48,875 nucleotides of DNA from a virus. This document shows positions 8,805-16,790 of this stretch, one piece after another. The position numbers and the translations under genes are program-made. How positions within the stretch are numbered: position 1 is the first letter of the stretch; every line of letters begins with the position of its first letter. The stretch covers positions 1-48,875 of IMG/VR virus record IMGVR_UViG_3300032240_000283; one strand, 5' to 3'. The notes under the pieces were generated by a model, which saw only the letters and a program-made list of their open reading frames with translations, ran no database searches and was not told where the DNA came from.

Positions 8805-9809
8805 ATGGCTGATATTTTTCAAGGTGATGTACTACCAGCAATCACCACTACTACCCAAGCTCAGACCACAGCGCCTGAGTTTTATACCAATTACCTTCAG
8901 GACATTGCTAACTTAGGTCAAGCAGGCGTTCAGATGGGTGGCGTAGCTGGTATGTCACCCCTACAGCAGCAGGCTATGTCTATGGCTCCTTCTGCAGCCT
9001 TTGCTGGCCTTGGAACGATGGGTACAGGTGCTGACTTAGCCGCGGCTTCTGGCACTACTGCAGCCCCTCAGATAGTTGGTGGCTACATGAACCCGTACAC
9101 CCAGAATGTAGTAGACGAGATGGCGCGTCTACAGGGTCGTCAGATTAAAGAAAACCTATTGCCTGCAATGCAAGGTGCTGCAGGTTCTATGGGTAGCTTT
9201 GGCTCTCAGCGTCAGTTCCAGTCTACTGGGAACATGCTGCGTGACATGCAGGCTAACTTGATGGGTCAGCAGTATGGTGCTCTGTCTTCTGGCTACCAGA
9301 ATGCTATGACAGCTGCTCAAGCTGATTTACAGCGTCAATTACAGTCTGGTCAGACTTTAGGTGGTTTAGGTGCTCAGCAACAGCAAGCAGCTACTACAGG
9401 CTTAGGTACACTATCAGGTTTAGGCGCTCAAGAGCAGGCATTAGCTCAAAAGCAGATTGATTATCCAATGACTGCAGCCCAGAACTATGCCAAGCTTCTG
9501 CAGGGCTATCAGATTCCAACTGGTGAGACTAAGCAGGTTACTGGCTCACAAGGTTATACAACTAGCCCATTGGCTCAGATTACTGGTTTGTTGGCTGCGT
9601 TGGGTTCATTTGCAAGCCCGGGGACTACAACTAGCATAAGTACAAATCCTTTGTCTGGATCAGTTAGTGGTGGCGGCTCTAGTGTAATAAAAGGAGCTGA
9701 TGGTGGCTTAATTCAAAATAGCCCTACTGATCAAAATGTCCCACCGGGTGCTATGTACCACGATGGTCAAGGCAATTTCTATGATGCACAAGGCAACTTA
9801 GTGAGGTAA
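8805..9809 (+). CDS. Putative internal virion / tail-associated protein, Gln/Ala/Gly-rich
   Basis: A 334-residue protein. The core (GGYMNPYTQNVVDEMARLQG then ENLLPAMQGAAGSMGSFGSQ) and repeated Gln/Ala helices are typical of a structural protein family frequent in freshwater and marine podoviruses. A hydrophobic helix (PLAQITGLLAALGSFASP) sits near residue 255, and the GG motif (GADGGLIQ) follows near residue 297. An ejection role is inferred from composition and position between two other candidate ejection proteins. Confidence 0.6.
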   Translation: MADIFQGDVLPAITTTTQAQTTAPEFYTNYLQDIANLGQAGVQMGGVAGMSPLQQQAMSMAPSAAFAGLGTMGTGADLAAASGTTAAPQIVGGYMNPYTQNVVDEMARLQGRQIKENLLPAMQGAAGSMGSFGSQRQFQSTGNMLRDMQANLMGQQYGALSSGYQNAMTAAQADLQRQLQSGQTLGGLGAQQQQAATTGLGTLSGLGAQEQALAQKQIDYPMTAAQNYAKLLQGYQIPTGETKQVTGSQGYTTSPLAQITGLLAALGSFASPGTTTSISTNPLSGSVSGGGSSVIKGADGGLIQNSPTDQNVPPGAMYHDGQGNFYDAQGNLVR

Positions 9810-9811
9810 TT

Positions 9812-11680
9812 ATGGCGGATGTAACTGGCCCACTTCAGGCTGCAGCTAAAGGTGCAGACGTACCTCAAGAAGCGCCTCAAAAAACACAATCAGAGGATGC
9901 TATTTCTAACATCTTAAAGATGTCGAAAGAGCAGTCTCTTATCGCACAAAGAGCATTAGACAATCGTAGGAATGAACTTCTTCAATTAACTCAACAAAGA
10001 TTGTTTGACCCACGGTTGATGAGGTTTGCTGGCGCAATGCTCTCACCTACAAAGACAGGATCTTTTGGTGAGTCTTTAGGCTATGGCACAACTGCTCTTG
10101 CTGAAGAACAAGAAAAGGAAATGGCACGTCAGCAGGCTTTAGGTAAGCTGCAATATGAAATTGAACTTGAGTCTGCAAAGCAAAGAAAGGCTGCAGCTAT
10201 TCCTCAGTTGCTAATGCAGATGCAACAAGAACGTAGTCAGCCTGTCATGCCTAAAGCTCCTACGGCTCAGCCTGTAGCTCAGCCCACAGCTCAAGCCGCT
10301 GCACAACCTACAGCTCAACCTACAAGGGCTCGTGGCACTGGCGGCTTATTGCCTAATGTAACTGATGAGCAGTTGACCATCATGTCAATGGATCCAGATC
10401 TAAAGCCATTGGCTGATGCTGAATTTAAGTTAAGAGAAGAGCGTCGTAAAGGTCGTGAAGAATTTGTTATCGCTGGTGAGAAGCGTTTCTTGTACCCAGA
10501 AGAAGTTCAGGAGATGCAAGACTTAGCTGGCAGTGGAAACATTGAAGGTTTGAAAGCTTTCTATCGTCGTATTAATGTTCCATTCAACTTTATTGAAGAT
10601 AAGAATGCCCCCGGTGGTATGCGTTTAGCTACAGCTGCAGAGCTTGAGGCATTGAAATCTAAAGGTGTTGAAGCTGAAAAAGCTAAGTACGGTGAACAGA
10701 AAGAGTACACAGTTACTTATGCTGGTGTCTCACGTAAGTTCCCATTTACCCCTGCTCAGTATCTTGAGTATATGGATGCTGACAGTAAAGGTCAGGGGGA
10801 TGCTTACATTAATAAGCTATTTAAGATTAAAGGCGCAGCGACTACAACTGCTGGTGGCACTACTGCTGAAGGTCAAATACCTAAATCTAAAGCCGAAGAA
10901 GCGATTGAGCAGGCACAAGAGACAGAGCGTGGTAAGAAGCGTGTTGAAGCTTCTGAGGCTACTCGTGAAGGTTTATTTAGTAGTGCTAGAGTTGCAAGAG
11001 GCACTATTGCAAATGCTGACCAAATTATTTCTCTTGCTTCAAACCCAAAAACTAACCAAGTATTTGGCGTATTTAAGAAGGGTGATATTTACAGTGCGCT
11101 TGGTACATTAGTTACTGAAGGTGCTAAAGCAGGCAACTATTCGATTAGCATTCCAGCTGTTGAAACTGCATTTAGAGAGGCTGGTGCTACTGAGCAAGAG
11201 ATTAAAGCATCTGCTGTTGCTGCCCAAGCTTTTGCTCAAAATGAATTGAATTTCCGTAGAATATTTTTATCTGGTCAAGGTTCTGTATCAAACATGGAGG
11301 GTGCAGTTATTCCTCGCATGAGTGGAAGTTTGTCTGATTCTCCGGGTGCGGCTATAGCTAAGTCTGAAGTTATTAAAGCTCGTGCAGAGTTAGATGCAGC
11401 TGCAGCTCGTGCATTGCGTGAGTGGGAACGTCGTCCTGAGAATGCTAAGAAAAACTTCTCAGACTTTGAAGATTCTAAAGATTACAACCGTTTGTTGGAT
11501 GGTTATGACGCTAAGCTCAAGAAAATTATGGCAGTCCACTTCCCCGGTGAAAAGGTTGATGCTAAGCCTAATCGCCCTGTTGGTGCTGCTGCCTCTAGCA
11601 AGCCTTCTGCACCTAGCGATGCATCTTTGCAACAGAATCAGCCACCCGGCGTAGATCGTAAAAACAAATGGCTTAGATAA
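9812..11680 (+). CDS. Large helical virion protein, putative ejection protein
   Basis: A 622-residue, mostly helical protein. The N-terminal 130 residues are charged coiled coil. Residues about 145-170 are a repeated Ala/Gln/Pro/Thr linker (QPVAQPTAQAAAQPTAQPT). Residues 380-560 form a long helical domain (SSARVARGTIANADQIISLA, then AGATEQEIKASAVAAQAFAQ and LNFRRIFLSGQGSVSN). The tail is disordered and Pro/Ser-rich. No enzyme motif was found. It sits within the run of large virion genes after the nozzle and probably forms part of the injected assembly. Confidence 0.6.
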   Translation: MADVTGPLQAAAKGADVPQEAPQKTQSEDAISNILKMSKEQSLIAQRALDNRRNELLQLTQQRLFDPRLMRFAGAMLSPTKTGSFGESLGYGTTALAEEQEKEMARQQALGKLQYEIELESAKQRKAAAIPQLLMQMQQERSQPVMPKAPTAQPVAQPTAQAAAQPTAQPTRARGTGGLLPNVTDEQLTIMSMDPDLKPLADAEFKLREERRKGREEFVIAGEKRFLYPEEVQEMQDLAGSGNIEGLKAFYRRINVPFNFIEDKNAPGGMRLATAAELEALKSKGVEAEKAKYGEQKEYTVTYAGVSRKFPFTPAQYLEYMDADSKGQGDAYINKLFKIKGAATTTAGGTTAEGQIPKSKAEEAIEQAQETERGKKRVEASEATREGLFSSARVARGTIANADQIISLASNPKTNQVFGVFKKGDIYSALGTLVTEGAKAGNYSISIPAVETAFREAGATEQEIKASAVAAQAFAQNELNFRRIFLSGQGSVSNMEGAVIPRMSGSLSDSPGAAIAKSEVIKARAELDAAAARALREWERRPENAKKNFSDFEDSKDYNRLLDGYDAKLKKIMAVHFPGEKVDAKPNRPVGAAASSKPSAPSDASLQQNQPPGVDRKNKWLR

Positions 11681-11689
11681 GGATTGGTC

Positions 11690-12550
11690 ATGGCAGATCC
11701 AGTAGAAATACTAAACAGCCCTGAGTATCAAGACGCCAATCTTGAGACTAAGAGGGCTATTTTTGTTAAGCATATAGCCAAGAGTCCTGACTTTGCCAAT
11801 GCTAATGCAGAAACTCAACACGCCATTATTGAGCGGTTTGGTTTGGCTGAGCCAGAGCCAAAAGCAGAAGCTGGTGAGCCAGATTTTTCTGACATTGCTC
11901 CTGCGCCTCCAACACCTGCAGCTTCGCAAACAAAACCTACGACTGAATCTACAACTCTTAGAGAATTAAAAAGTTTATCGCCTGTTCAACAAGCGGGTCT
12001 TATTGGTGGAGCTACAGTTGGTGCTGAGGCAGGCCGCAGAGAAGTCAAAGCTGCTAAAGCTGCTCCTGCGGTTGTAGAGTCTGGCTCACCCGGTCAGAAA
12101 TGGATGTCAAAAACAGGTTACGGCAAGGGTGAGGGCTATACAGTTCAAGAGGTTGCTGAGGCGTATGAACGTGCTAAGAATAAGGGTAAGATCAGCAGCA
12201 AGATTTCCCCCGGAAGAGCATTAGATATTGAAGGCTGGGCACAACAGAAGAAGCTAGCAGAAGAGTTGGCTTCTAAAGCTAAGATGGCTGAAGGTGCTCA
12301 GACTGCCACAAGGCTTTTAGGTAAGATACCCTTGGGTAGTACGTTAATGGGTGCTGGGGCTGGTTTAGAGGGCGCACAAGCCTATGAAGCTTATAAGCAG
12401 GGTGATTACCCCTTAGCTGCTATTCATGGCATTGGAGCGCTTGGATCTGCTGCTTCCTTAATACCTACGCCTATGACTAGATTGGGTGGTGGAGCGTTGT
12501 CTTTGTTATCTGTTCCTGCTGCAGAGCTGTATCACCGATTTAAGAAATAA
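11690..12550 (+). CDS. Putative internal virion protein with membrane-type C-terminus
   Basis: A 286-residue protein. ATG at 11690 is preceded by AAGGA six bases upstream; an in-frame TTG at 11684 lies too close to that site. The N-terminus carries two similar short units, PEYQDANLETKRAIFVKHI and PDFANANAETQHAIIERF, then a Pro/Ala linker. The C-terminal 90 residues are Gly/Ala-rich hydrophobic helices (GSTLMGAGAGLEGAQAYEAY, then IHGIGALGSAASLIP). This is the last gene of the rightward virion block and is followed by a strong terminator. The exact role is unknown; membrane interaction during ejection is a guess. Confidence 0.62.
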   Translation: MADPVEILNSPEYQDANLETKRAIFVKHIAKSPDFANANAETQHAIIERFGLAEPEPKAEAGEPDFSDIAPAPPTPAASQTKPTTESTTLRELKSLSPVQQAGLIGGATVGAEAGRREVKAAKAAPAVVESGSPGQKWMSKTGYGKGEGYTVQEVAEAYERAKNKGKISSKISPGRALDIEGWAQQKKLAEELASKAKMAEGAQTATRLLGKIPLGSTLMGAGAGLEGAQAYEAYKQGDYPLAAIHGIGALGSAASLIPTPMTRLGGGALSLLSVPAAELYHRFKK

Positions 12551-12555
12551 CGGTG

Positions 12556-12593
12556 CCACTGGACTCCTCGGGCGTGCTTGACGCCCCCAGTGG
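12556..12593 (+). other. Nested RNA hairpin just upstream of a terminator
   Basis: The outer stem CCACTGG (12556-12562) pairs perfectly with CCAGTGG (12587-12593). The inner stem GGGCGT (12570-12575) pairs with ACGCCC (12581-12586) around the loop GCTTG, with seven unpaired bases on the 5' side. It begins five bases after the stop codon of the last virion gene and is followed four bases later by the terminator hairpin. It could protect the 3' end of the transcript or be part of a small RNA. Confidence 0.6.
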
Positions 12594-12597
12594 ATTT

Positions 12598-12625
12598 CCC
12601 CCGGTTGATGCCGGGGGTTTTTTTT
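12598..12625 (+). terminator. Rho-independent terminator of the rightward virion block
   Basis: CCCCCGG (12598-12604) pairs perfectly with CCGGGGG (12611-12617) around TTGATG and is followed by eight T residues (12618-12625). The T tract runs only in the + direction, so this ends the rightward transcript. The leftward block finishes exactly at the T tract, where the two transcripts converge. Confidence 0.93.
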
Positions 12626-12873
12626 CATCCTCTGCGATCACGTATTACACGAGCAATCTCAGGGTTTAGGGCGTCTACAATCTTTAAGCACTCAGCACGC
12701 TCATCATCTGCAATAGACTTACCTACTACAGCAATTAGCTTTTCTGAGAACTCCATTAGGTCTGCATCACTTACATAAATACCGGCAGGGTTTTTATTGT
12801 CACAATAGAAAAAGACTTGTTTGATAGTCTCTTCAGTGATGTAAGTTTTTGCATCTTCAAGTAATTTATTCAT
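12625..12873 (-). CDS. Small acidic hypothetical protein
   Basis: An 82-residue protein, last gene of the leftward block. It is helical and charged (LLEDAKTYITEETIKQVFFY; LMEFSEKLIAVVGKSIADDE). Its start overlaps the stop region of the preceding gene by eight bases. I do not recognise a family; no Cys cluster, membrane segment or DNA-binding helix pair is obvious. Confidence 0.65.
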   Translation of the reverse strand: MNKLLEDAKTYITEETIKQVFFYCDNKNPAGIYVSDADLMEFSEKLIAVVGKSIADDERAECLKIVDALNPEIARVIRDRRG

Positions 12874-13036
12874 TGTTTTCCCTCACTTTCATCATTGCGT
12901 CTGCCCATGCGTAGGCATTAGCAGGCCACCGTTGCATATCACCTGTATTTCTTTGAATCATGGCTTGTAATGCTTGAGCTGCAAAGTAATCACGCAAGTC
13001 CATGCCTTCACTTCTGTTGTTTGGGAATGCTTTCAT
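12866..13036 (-). CDS. Small phage protein of the 'LRDYFAA...ADAMM' type
   Basis: A 56-residue protein. The core GMDLRDYFAAQALQAM, then AYAWADAMMKVRE, is a pattern I know from many small phage proteins of unknown function, usually near replication genes. It overlaps the preceding gene by four bases (ATGA) and the following gene by eight, which supports translation. A second protein with the same layout lies at 20649-20819 on the other strand. Confidence 0.72.
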   Translation of the reverse strand: MKAFPNNRSEGMDLRDYFAAQALQAMIQRNTGDMQRWPANAYAWADAMMKVRENNE

Positions 13037-13212
13037 GTTTTATCTGTCCTTTCTCTTTGTTTTAATATTCTTATATATTCTTCCTCAAGAATTCCTATAG
13101 CATCTTTTAATACATCTGCCTTTACAATCCATCCAGAGTTATTAAATTCATCCATATAAACCACTCTTGTTTTGTCTATTTTTGGGTTCCAATAAAAACT
13201 AAATGTTTTCAT
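13033..13212 (-). CDS. Small hypothetical protein
   Basis: A 59-residue protein starting MKTFSFYWNPKIDKTRVVYM, with a helical, charged C-terminus (DVLKDAIGILEEEYIRIL). The ribosome site reads AGGACTT just upstream of the ATG. It begins six bases after the RecB-like nuclease gene and overlaps the next gene as ATGA, so it belongs to the same transcript. Function unknown. Confidence 0.68.
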   Translation of the reverse strand: MKTFSFYWNPKIDKTRVVYMDEFNNSGWIVKADVLKDAIGILEEEYIRILKQRERTDKT

Positions 13213-13218
13213 AAGTCC

Positions 13219-13983
13219 TCATTCGTGGTTGTTTTTAAGTTGCCAATAGTTGAGTAAATTCTGGAACATTTTCCAGCCCTTTTTAATGTCTTCTTCTGCC
13301 CATTCATGCACATACGCCAAGTCTGGGTTAGTCCGAGAGACAAACACATTTGCACATTTAGCACTTGGTAAGCCTAGACCTGCTCGGTAGGCTGCAAGCT
13401 GAAGCATGTGCTCGTCATACGCCAACGGCTTAGATAAATCTTTAAAGTCTTTGGTCTTGATGTCGATAACAATACCTTCGCCCTCAGTGGTGTACATGTC
13501 GCATTTCCCACCAAACCCTAGCTTATGGGCAAAAGACTGCTCACAAACCCATATACGAGCCCCGTAGAGCGTCTGTATGGCGTTTTTACAGCTCTCGACA
13601 TGGTGCGGGTACTTCGATGATGTTTTGCCCTCATAGAAGCCCTGTATTGCAGCGTGAATCTCTGTTCCCAAATCAGCTGCATCCTTGCCCTGCTGTTTAG
13701 AATCTGACAATACTCTCTTTAACCAAGCCTCCTCAGTCTCATCATCACCTCTTGGTAATGTCAAAGCAGCAAGAATTGCCTGTTCTTGCAACCACGCAGT
13801 TAGCGCTGGCTTGGCTGCCACGTTCAGAATGGTGGTTACTGAGGGGATAAGGTTTAGTTCTCTAGCATCCCGCAGGGTAGTATTACGCGGTTTGCCTGTG
13901 GTTTTGCCCATAACTGTGTACATCGGATCCCCAGTACGGGTATACCAATGACCAGACTCTGCTGCGTGTTCTTTAGCAATCAT
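13219..13983 (-). CDS. PD-(D/E)XK exonuclease, RecB/Cas4-like
   Basis: A 254-residue nuclease. The RecB-family motifs appear in order: GTEIHAAI with H110, GGKCDMY with D162, VIDIKTKD with D174 and K176, and HMLQLAAYRAG with Q195 and Y199. These residues bind metal and catalyse DNA hydrolysis in the family. A 5'-3' or single-strand exonuclease acting in recombination with the SSB-like protein encoded upstream (15998-16642) is likely. No annealing protein of the RecT or Erf type was recognised nearby. Its start overlaps the second nuclease gene by four bases. Confidence 0.85.
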   Translation of the reverse strand: MIAKEHAAESGHWYTRTGDPMYTVMGKTTGKPRNTTLRDARELNLIPSVTTILNVAAKPALTAWLQEQAILAALTLPRGDDETEEAWLKRVLSDSKQQGKDAADLGTEIHAAIQGFYEGKTSSKYPHHVESCKNAIQTLYGARIWVCEQSFAHKLGFGGKCDMYTTEGEGIVIDIKTKDFKDLSKPLAYDEHMLQLAAYRAGLGLPSAKCANVFVSRTNPDLAYVHEWAEEDIKKGWKMFQNLLNYWQLKNNHE

Positions 13984-14399
13984 AAAATCCTCTTAAATTT
14001 ATCTACTGGGATAAAAACCATTGGCTCTTGGTCTTGATCATCGTTTCTGTCTTTTCTTCCACCAAAACCATAAATCACTGGTGAATCACCTGCAGCGTGA
14101 CAAAAAACCCCATCATCCCATTTAATGATTACAACAAAGTCAACATTCATTTCTTTTGACATTTGCTTACCATTCATCCATTTATGTAAAGACAACATAA
14201 GAGTTGGATACTGGTCTTTTACATTAAACCTGCGTTTAATTTCTGCCACGTATTTAGGTTTATTTTCTTGCATAACAAGCCAATCTACGTGGTAAGCAAT
14301 TTTCAATTTATGAAATACATATCCAGTTTTTTTAGATAATGCTTCAGCTACTTCATTTTCCGTAGCTAAATCTTTGCTGCTTTCATAAAATGGGCGCAT
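13980..14399 (-). CDS. Second PD-(D/E)XK-type nuclease-like protein
   Basis: A 139-residue protein. A minimal nuclease signature is visible: a conserved-type Glu in the first helix (ENEVAEALSKKTGY), then Asp in YHVDWLVM and the pair E-x-K in YVAEIKRRF. This order (E...D...ExK) matches small restriction-fold nucleases such as VRR-NUC or resolvase-like proteins. It overlaps the RecB-like gene by four bases, implying joint function. Fold assignment is inferred from three motifs only. Confidence 0.6.
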   Translation of the reverse strand: MRPFYESSKDLATENEVAEALSKKTGYVFHKLKIAYHVDWLVMQENKPKYVAEIKRRFNVKDQYPTLMLSLHKWMNGKQMSKEMNVDFVVIIKWDDGVFCHAAGDSPVIYGFGGRKDRNDDQDQEPMVFIPVDKFKRIL

Positions 14400-14401
14400 G
14401 G

Positions 14402-14980
14402 TTATTTACCTCGACGTTCTTGAATCTTGCGTTCAATCTCGTCATACGCCTCATCAGATCTAACCCTAGAGTTAGCAGCATCATCCTGACGTATCTGATC
14501 AACCACTATCCTATTCATGTCACCTAATGGATACTTCAGAAGAACATAGGCAACATACTTATCACCATCCTGATATACCTGAGTCTTTTCTTCTTGAACT
14601 CCATTTAGTCTCATCTTTAAAGCTTCTTGAACAGTAGTAACAGAGACATTGTTAGATACTTGAGCACCATTTATAGGCCCATTTTCATCCATAAACATTT
14701 TCATAATGGAATTAACTTCGCCTTGAATAGTTATGGCCAGCTGAGCTCTAGCAAGCATAGTGGCTTTATTGACTGCCATTTGTAGATCACGAGACTTAGC
14801 TGCAGCCTTTTCATACAAAGCATCAGCATCTTTGGGGGGCTTTAAATACCAATCAGGTATTTGATCTATTTGTTTGGCGACTTCTTTTTTTATTTCTTCT
14901 TTAGCACTTTGAGCTTCAGTCTTAAATACACTGCAGCCAACTAAAGTAATAAGGCAAATCCACGCTAATAATTTTTTCAT
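14402..14980 (-). CDS. LPP20-like lipoprotein
   Basis: A 192-residue exported lipoprotein. The signal peptide MKKLLAWICLITLVGC has a lipobox ending in C16; the next residue is Ser rather than Asp, which by the enterobacterial rule favours transfer to the outer membrane. The mature part contains IPDWYLKPP followed by a helix (KAAAKSRDLQMAVNKATMLA) and RAQLAITIQGEVN, the layout of LPP20/FlgP-type lipoproteins. Such proteins are bacterial envelope components and unusual in phage. It lies 11 bases after the gene for an exported partner. No spanin-like coiled coil pairing with an inner-membrane protein was seen. Confidence 0.75.
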   Translation of the reverse strand: MKKLLAWICLITLVGCSVFKTEAQSAKEEIKKEVAKQIDQIPDWYLKPPKDADALYEKAAAKSRDLQMAVNKATMLARAQLAITIQGEVNSIMKMFMDENGPINGAQVSNNVSVTTVQEALKMRLNGVQEEKTQVYQDGDKYVAYVLLKYPLGDMNRIVVDQIRQDDAANSRVRSDEAYDEIERKIQERRGK

Positions 14981-14991
14981 GATAATTCTCT

Positions 14992-15780
14992 CTATTGAAA
15001 TTTCAGATTTTTGTCTTTAGCCCACACAAGGTAAGGCATTCTGACGACTCTTCTTTCGCTTTTCGGTATCTCTTGTATTCTCTGGTTAAACTCTGCTAAA
15101 GAGAATGTCTTCCTAAATGAGATTGGCCGCTTTGTTGCCACTGCAATCATTACTTCACCTGCAATGCCACCATTAACAGTCGCCTTTGGGAAATTAGCCC
15201 AAAGAACTAACGGACTTTCAGGTAACTCTACTTTGCTAGTAATAATTTCTTCAGTTTGATACAAGAATTGCACTTGCTCATGTTTCTCAAGATACGGAGA
15301 AAAATAAAACAAGTTTATAAACATCGGCTGAGTTGGATTAACTATTACTTTAAATAGCTCACCTTCTCTTAACTGAGTTTTTGATACGCGTATCTCTGGG
15401 TCAAAACTAATGTCGTGCTTACCGCTGTCTTTGGTAATAGCAACTTCAACAGCAACTTTGCAAGACCGAATGCCTGATCCTGATACCTCAGTGCTTAACT
15501 TCTTTAAACCAGTCACCATACCTTCTGTGTATGACGTAGACGACATAAGCATTTGGCATACTTCGTCGCTTGTTTCATTACATAGCTGGTACTGTGACGT
15601 TGATACTGATTCACCTGCTACTTGTCTTACTACGCTAAAGATCGCTTTATTCTCTGCCGCCATACATGCAGCTCGTTCTGACACTTCAGGGCCAAACTGT
15701 TCTGTTGCTTCCCCTCTATGCCATTCTGGCTGTGTTGATGTAATTAGGCTAAACAGAAGTGAGAGTATTTGTTTTTCCAT
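14992..15780 (-). CDS. Exported protein with FlgT-like N-part and DUF4384-like domain
   Basis: A 262-residue protein. A short hydrophobic N-terminus (ILSLLFSLITSTQ) looks like a signal peptide. Residues 32-65 (SERAACMAAENKAIFSVVRQ, then VAGESVSTS) resemble the N-domain of FlgT-type periplasmic proteins. Residues about 130-210 (TQLREGELFKVIVNP, then MFINLFYFSPYLEKHEQVQF) follow the DUF4384 pattern found in bacterial envelope proteins. The gene precedes the LPP20-like lipoprotein, so the two may form an envelope complex. The start overlaps the Cro-like gene by 32 bases. Functional role in a phage is unknown; superinfection exclusion or host modification are possibilities. Confidence 0.65.
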   Translation of the reverse strand: MEKQILSLLFSLITSTQPEWHRGEATEQFGPEVSERAACMAAENKAIFSVVRQVAGESVSTSQYQLCNETSDEVCQMLMSSTSYTEGMVTGLKKLSTEVSGSGIRSCKVAVEVAITKDSGKHDISFDPEIRVSKTQLREGELFKVIVNPTQPMFINLFYFSPYLEKHEQVQFLYQTEEIITSKVELPESPLVLWANFPKATVNGGIAGEVMIAVATKRPISFRKTFSLAEFNQRIQEIPKSERRVVRMPYLVWAKDKNLKFQ

Positions 15781-15988
15781 TTTCGCTAATGAGTTCTTTA
15801 ATATCCGCTATAGACATCCCAGTTTTTTCATGAATAACAATCATGATGTCGGCACTTATTCCAATAACGCCATGCCTGATCTTACTTAGCACTGGGGGCT
15901 TTATACCCAGAGCAGCACACAGTTGCCTGTCAGAAGCAAGTTCATATTCAGTCTTCAGAAAATCAAACAACGTATGTGCTGGGGCCAT
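15749..15988 (-). CDS. Cro/CI-like helix-turn-helix regulator
   Basis: A 79-residue DNA-binding protein. The helix-turn-helix SDRQLCAALGIKPPVLSKIR occupies residues 19-38 and is followed by HGVIGISADIMIVIHEKTGM, the usual Cro/XRE extension. A strong ribosome site (TAGGAG) lies eight bases upstream. It probably controls the divergent promoters at 17220-17330 together with the protein at 17331-17534. No cleavable CI-type C-terminal domain is present. Confidence 0.78.
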   Translation of the reverse strand: MAPAHTLFDFLKTEYELASDRQLCAALGIKPPVLSKIRHGVIGISADIMIVIHEKTGMSIADIKELISENGKTNTLTSV

Positions 15989-15997
15989 TACTATCTC

Positions 15998-16642
15998 CTA
16001 GAAATCAATGTCATCTGGCATGTCACCAAACGGATCATCTGAAGAATCAACTTTTGTTTTGCGACCCTTAGACTGCCATTCAGGACTGTTGCCAATCTTC
16101 TCTTTTAACTTAGCGCCAAACGTCTCAAACATTTGCATGTCTGGGTCATCAATGCTAAAGAGCTTTGCATCATTATGAGGATCAGGTAATCCTGCCTTTT
16201 TGATATTGGCAGGCACTGGGTTGATGTTAGAAATATTTGTGTATTCCTTGTTGTCATGCCCAATAGACTTCGTTACTGAGATCATTGCCCATACACCTAA
16301 AAGCTTCTTTAACTCAAAGCCTTTGCGCTCATCAGCTGTAAAAGCTGCACCTCTCCATGATTCAAGATCAAGAGATAAGTTAGCCTTTTCATTAAGAGAT
16401 AAGGTGTAATTCTTAGAGATGGATAGAGGCTCACCCTTATCAGTCAACAATGGGTTGCCATCGTCATCAATAGAGTGAACTTCAAATTGAATCATGATCT
16501 TGCGCTGGTGCTTCTCTTGGCCCATGTACGTAGACTTCTGAGTACCTAGGTCAATAACTCGATAGCACCGAGCTAAATGTAAGCCGGGAGGTACTGGAGT
16601 GAATGAACCGCCGCTAGATTCTGCTTTCGCTATAAGACTCAT
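15998..16642 (-). CDS. Single-stranded DNA-binding-like protein (phage family)
   Basis: A 214-residue protein of a common phage family. The N-terminal motif FTPVPPGLHLARCYRVIDLG, the block QRKIMIQFEVHSID and SISKNYTLSLNEKANLSLDL followed by WRGAAF fit an OB-fold ssDNA-binding protein. The acidic C-terminal tail ending DDPFGDMPDDIDF matches the protein-recruiting tail of SSB proteins. It probably coats single strands during replication and recombination and interacts with the nucleases encoded downstream. The assignment to OB fold is from family knowledge. Confidence 0.78.
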   Translation of the reverse strand: MSLIAKAESSGGSFTPVPPGLHLARCYRVIDLGTQKSTYMGQEKHQRKIMIQFEVHSIDDDGNPLLTDKGEPLSISKNYTLSLNEKANLSLDLESWRGAAFTADERKGFELKKLLGVWAMISVTKSIGHDNKEYTNISNINPVPANIKKAGLPDPHNDAKLFSIDDPDMQMFETFGAKLKEKIGNSPEWQSKGRKTKVDSSDDPFGDMPDDIDF

Positions 16643-16790
16643 TTATTTTCCTTTGTAGGGCTTTCAGACCACATTCGTAATAGATGACGGCCCAATCGTC
16701 ATCCGTGGCACAATGATTCACTGCACGCCGTAGCGCCTCTTCTAGTTGCTGCTGTCGCTCTAAATTCGCTTGATGGTATTCGCTGTCCAT
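16614..16790 (-). CDS. Small helical hypothetical protein
   Basis: A 58-residue protein (MDSEYHQANLERQQQLEEAL, then RRAVNHCATDDDWAVIYYEC). It has a good ribosome site (AAGGGAG), a TAATG overlap with the gene before it and a 29-base overlap with the SSB-like gene. Largely helical and Gln/Glu-rich; no known family recognised. Confidence 0.62.
   Translation of the reverse strand: MDSEYHQANLERQQQLEEALRRAVNHCATDDDWAVIYYECGLKALQRKINESYSESRI

Noticed and set aside
12578-12778. Open frame on the + strand after the terminator
   Set aside because: It starts inside the terminator region and runs antisense to the gene at 12625-12873; no ribosome site and poor composition.
14402-15780. Spanin pair
   Set aside because: The lipoprotein is too large and has no inner-membrane coiled-coil partner; the pair lies in an early block far from the lysis cassette.
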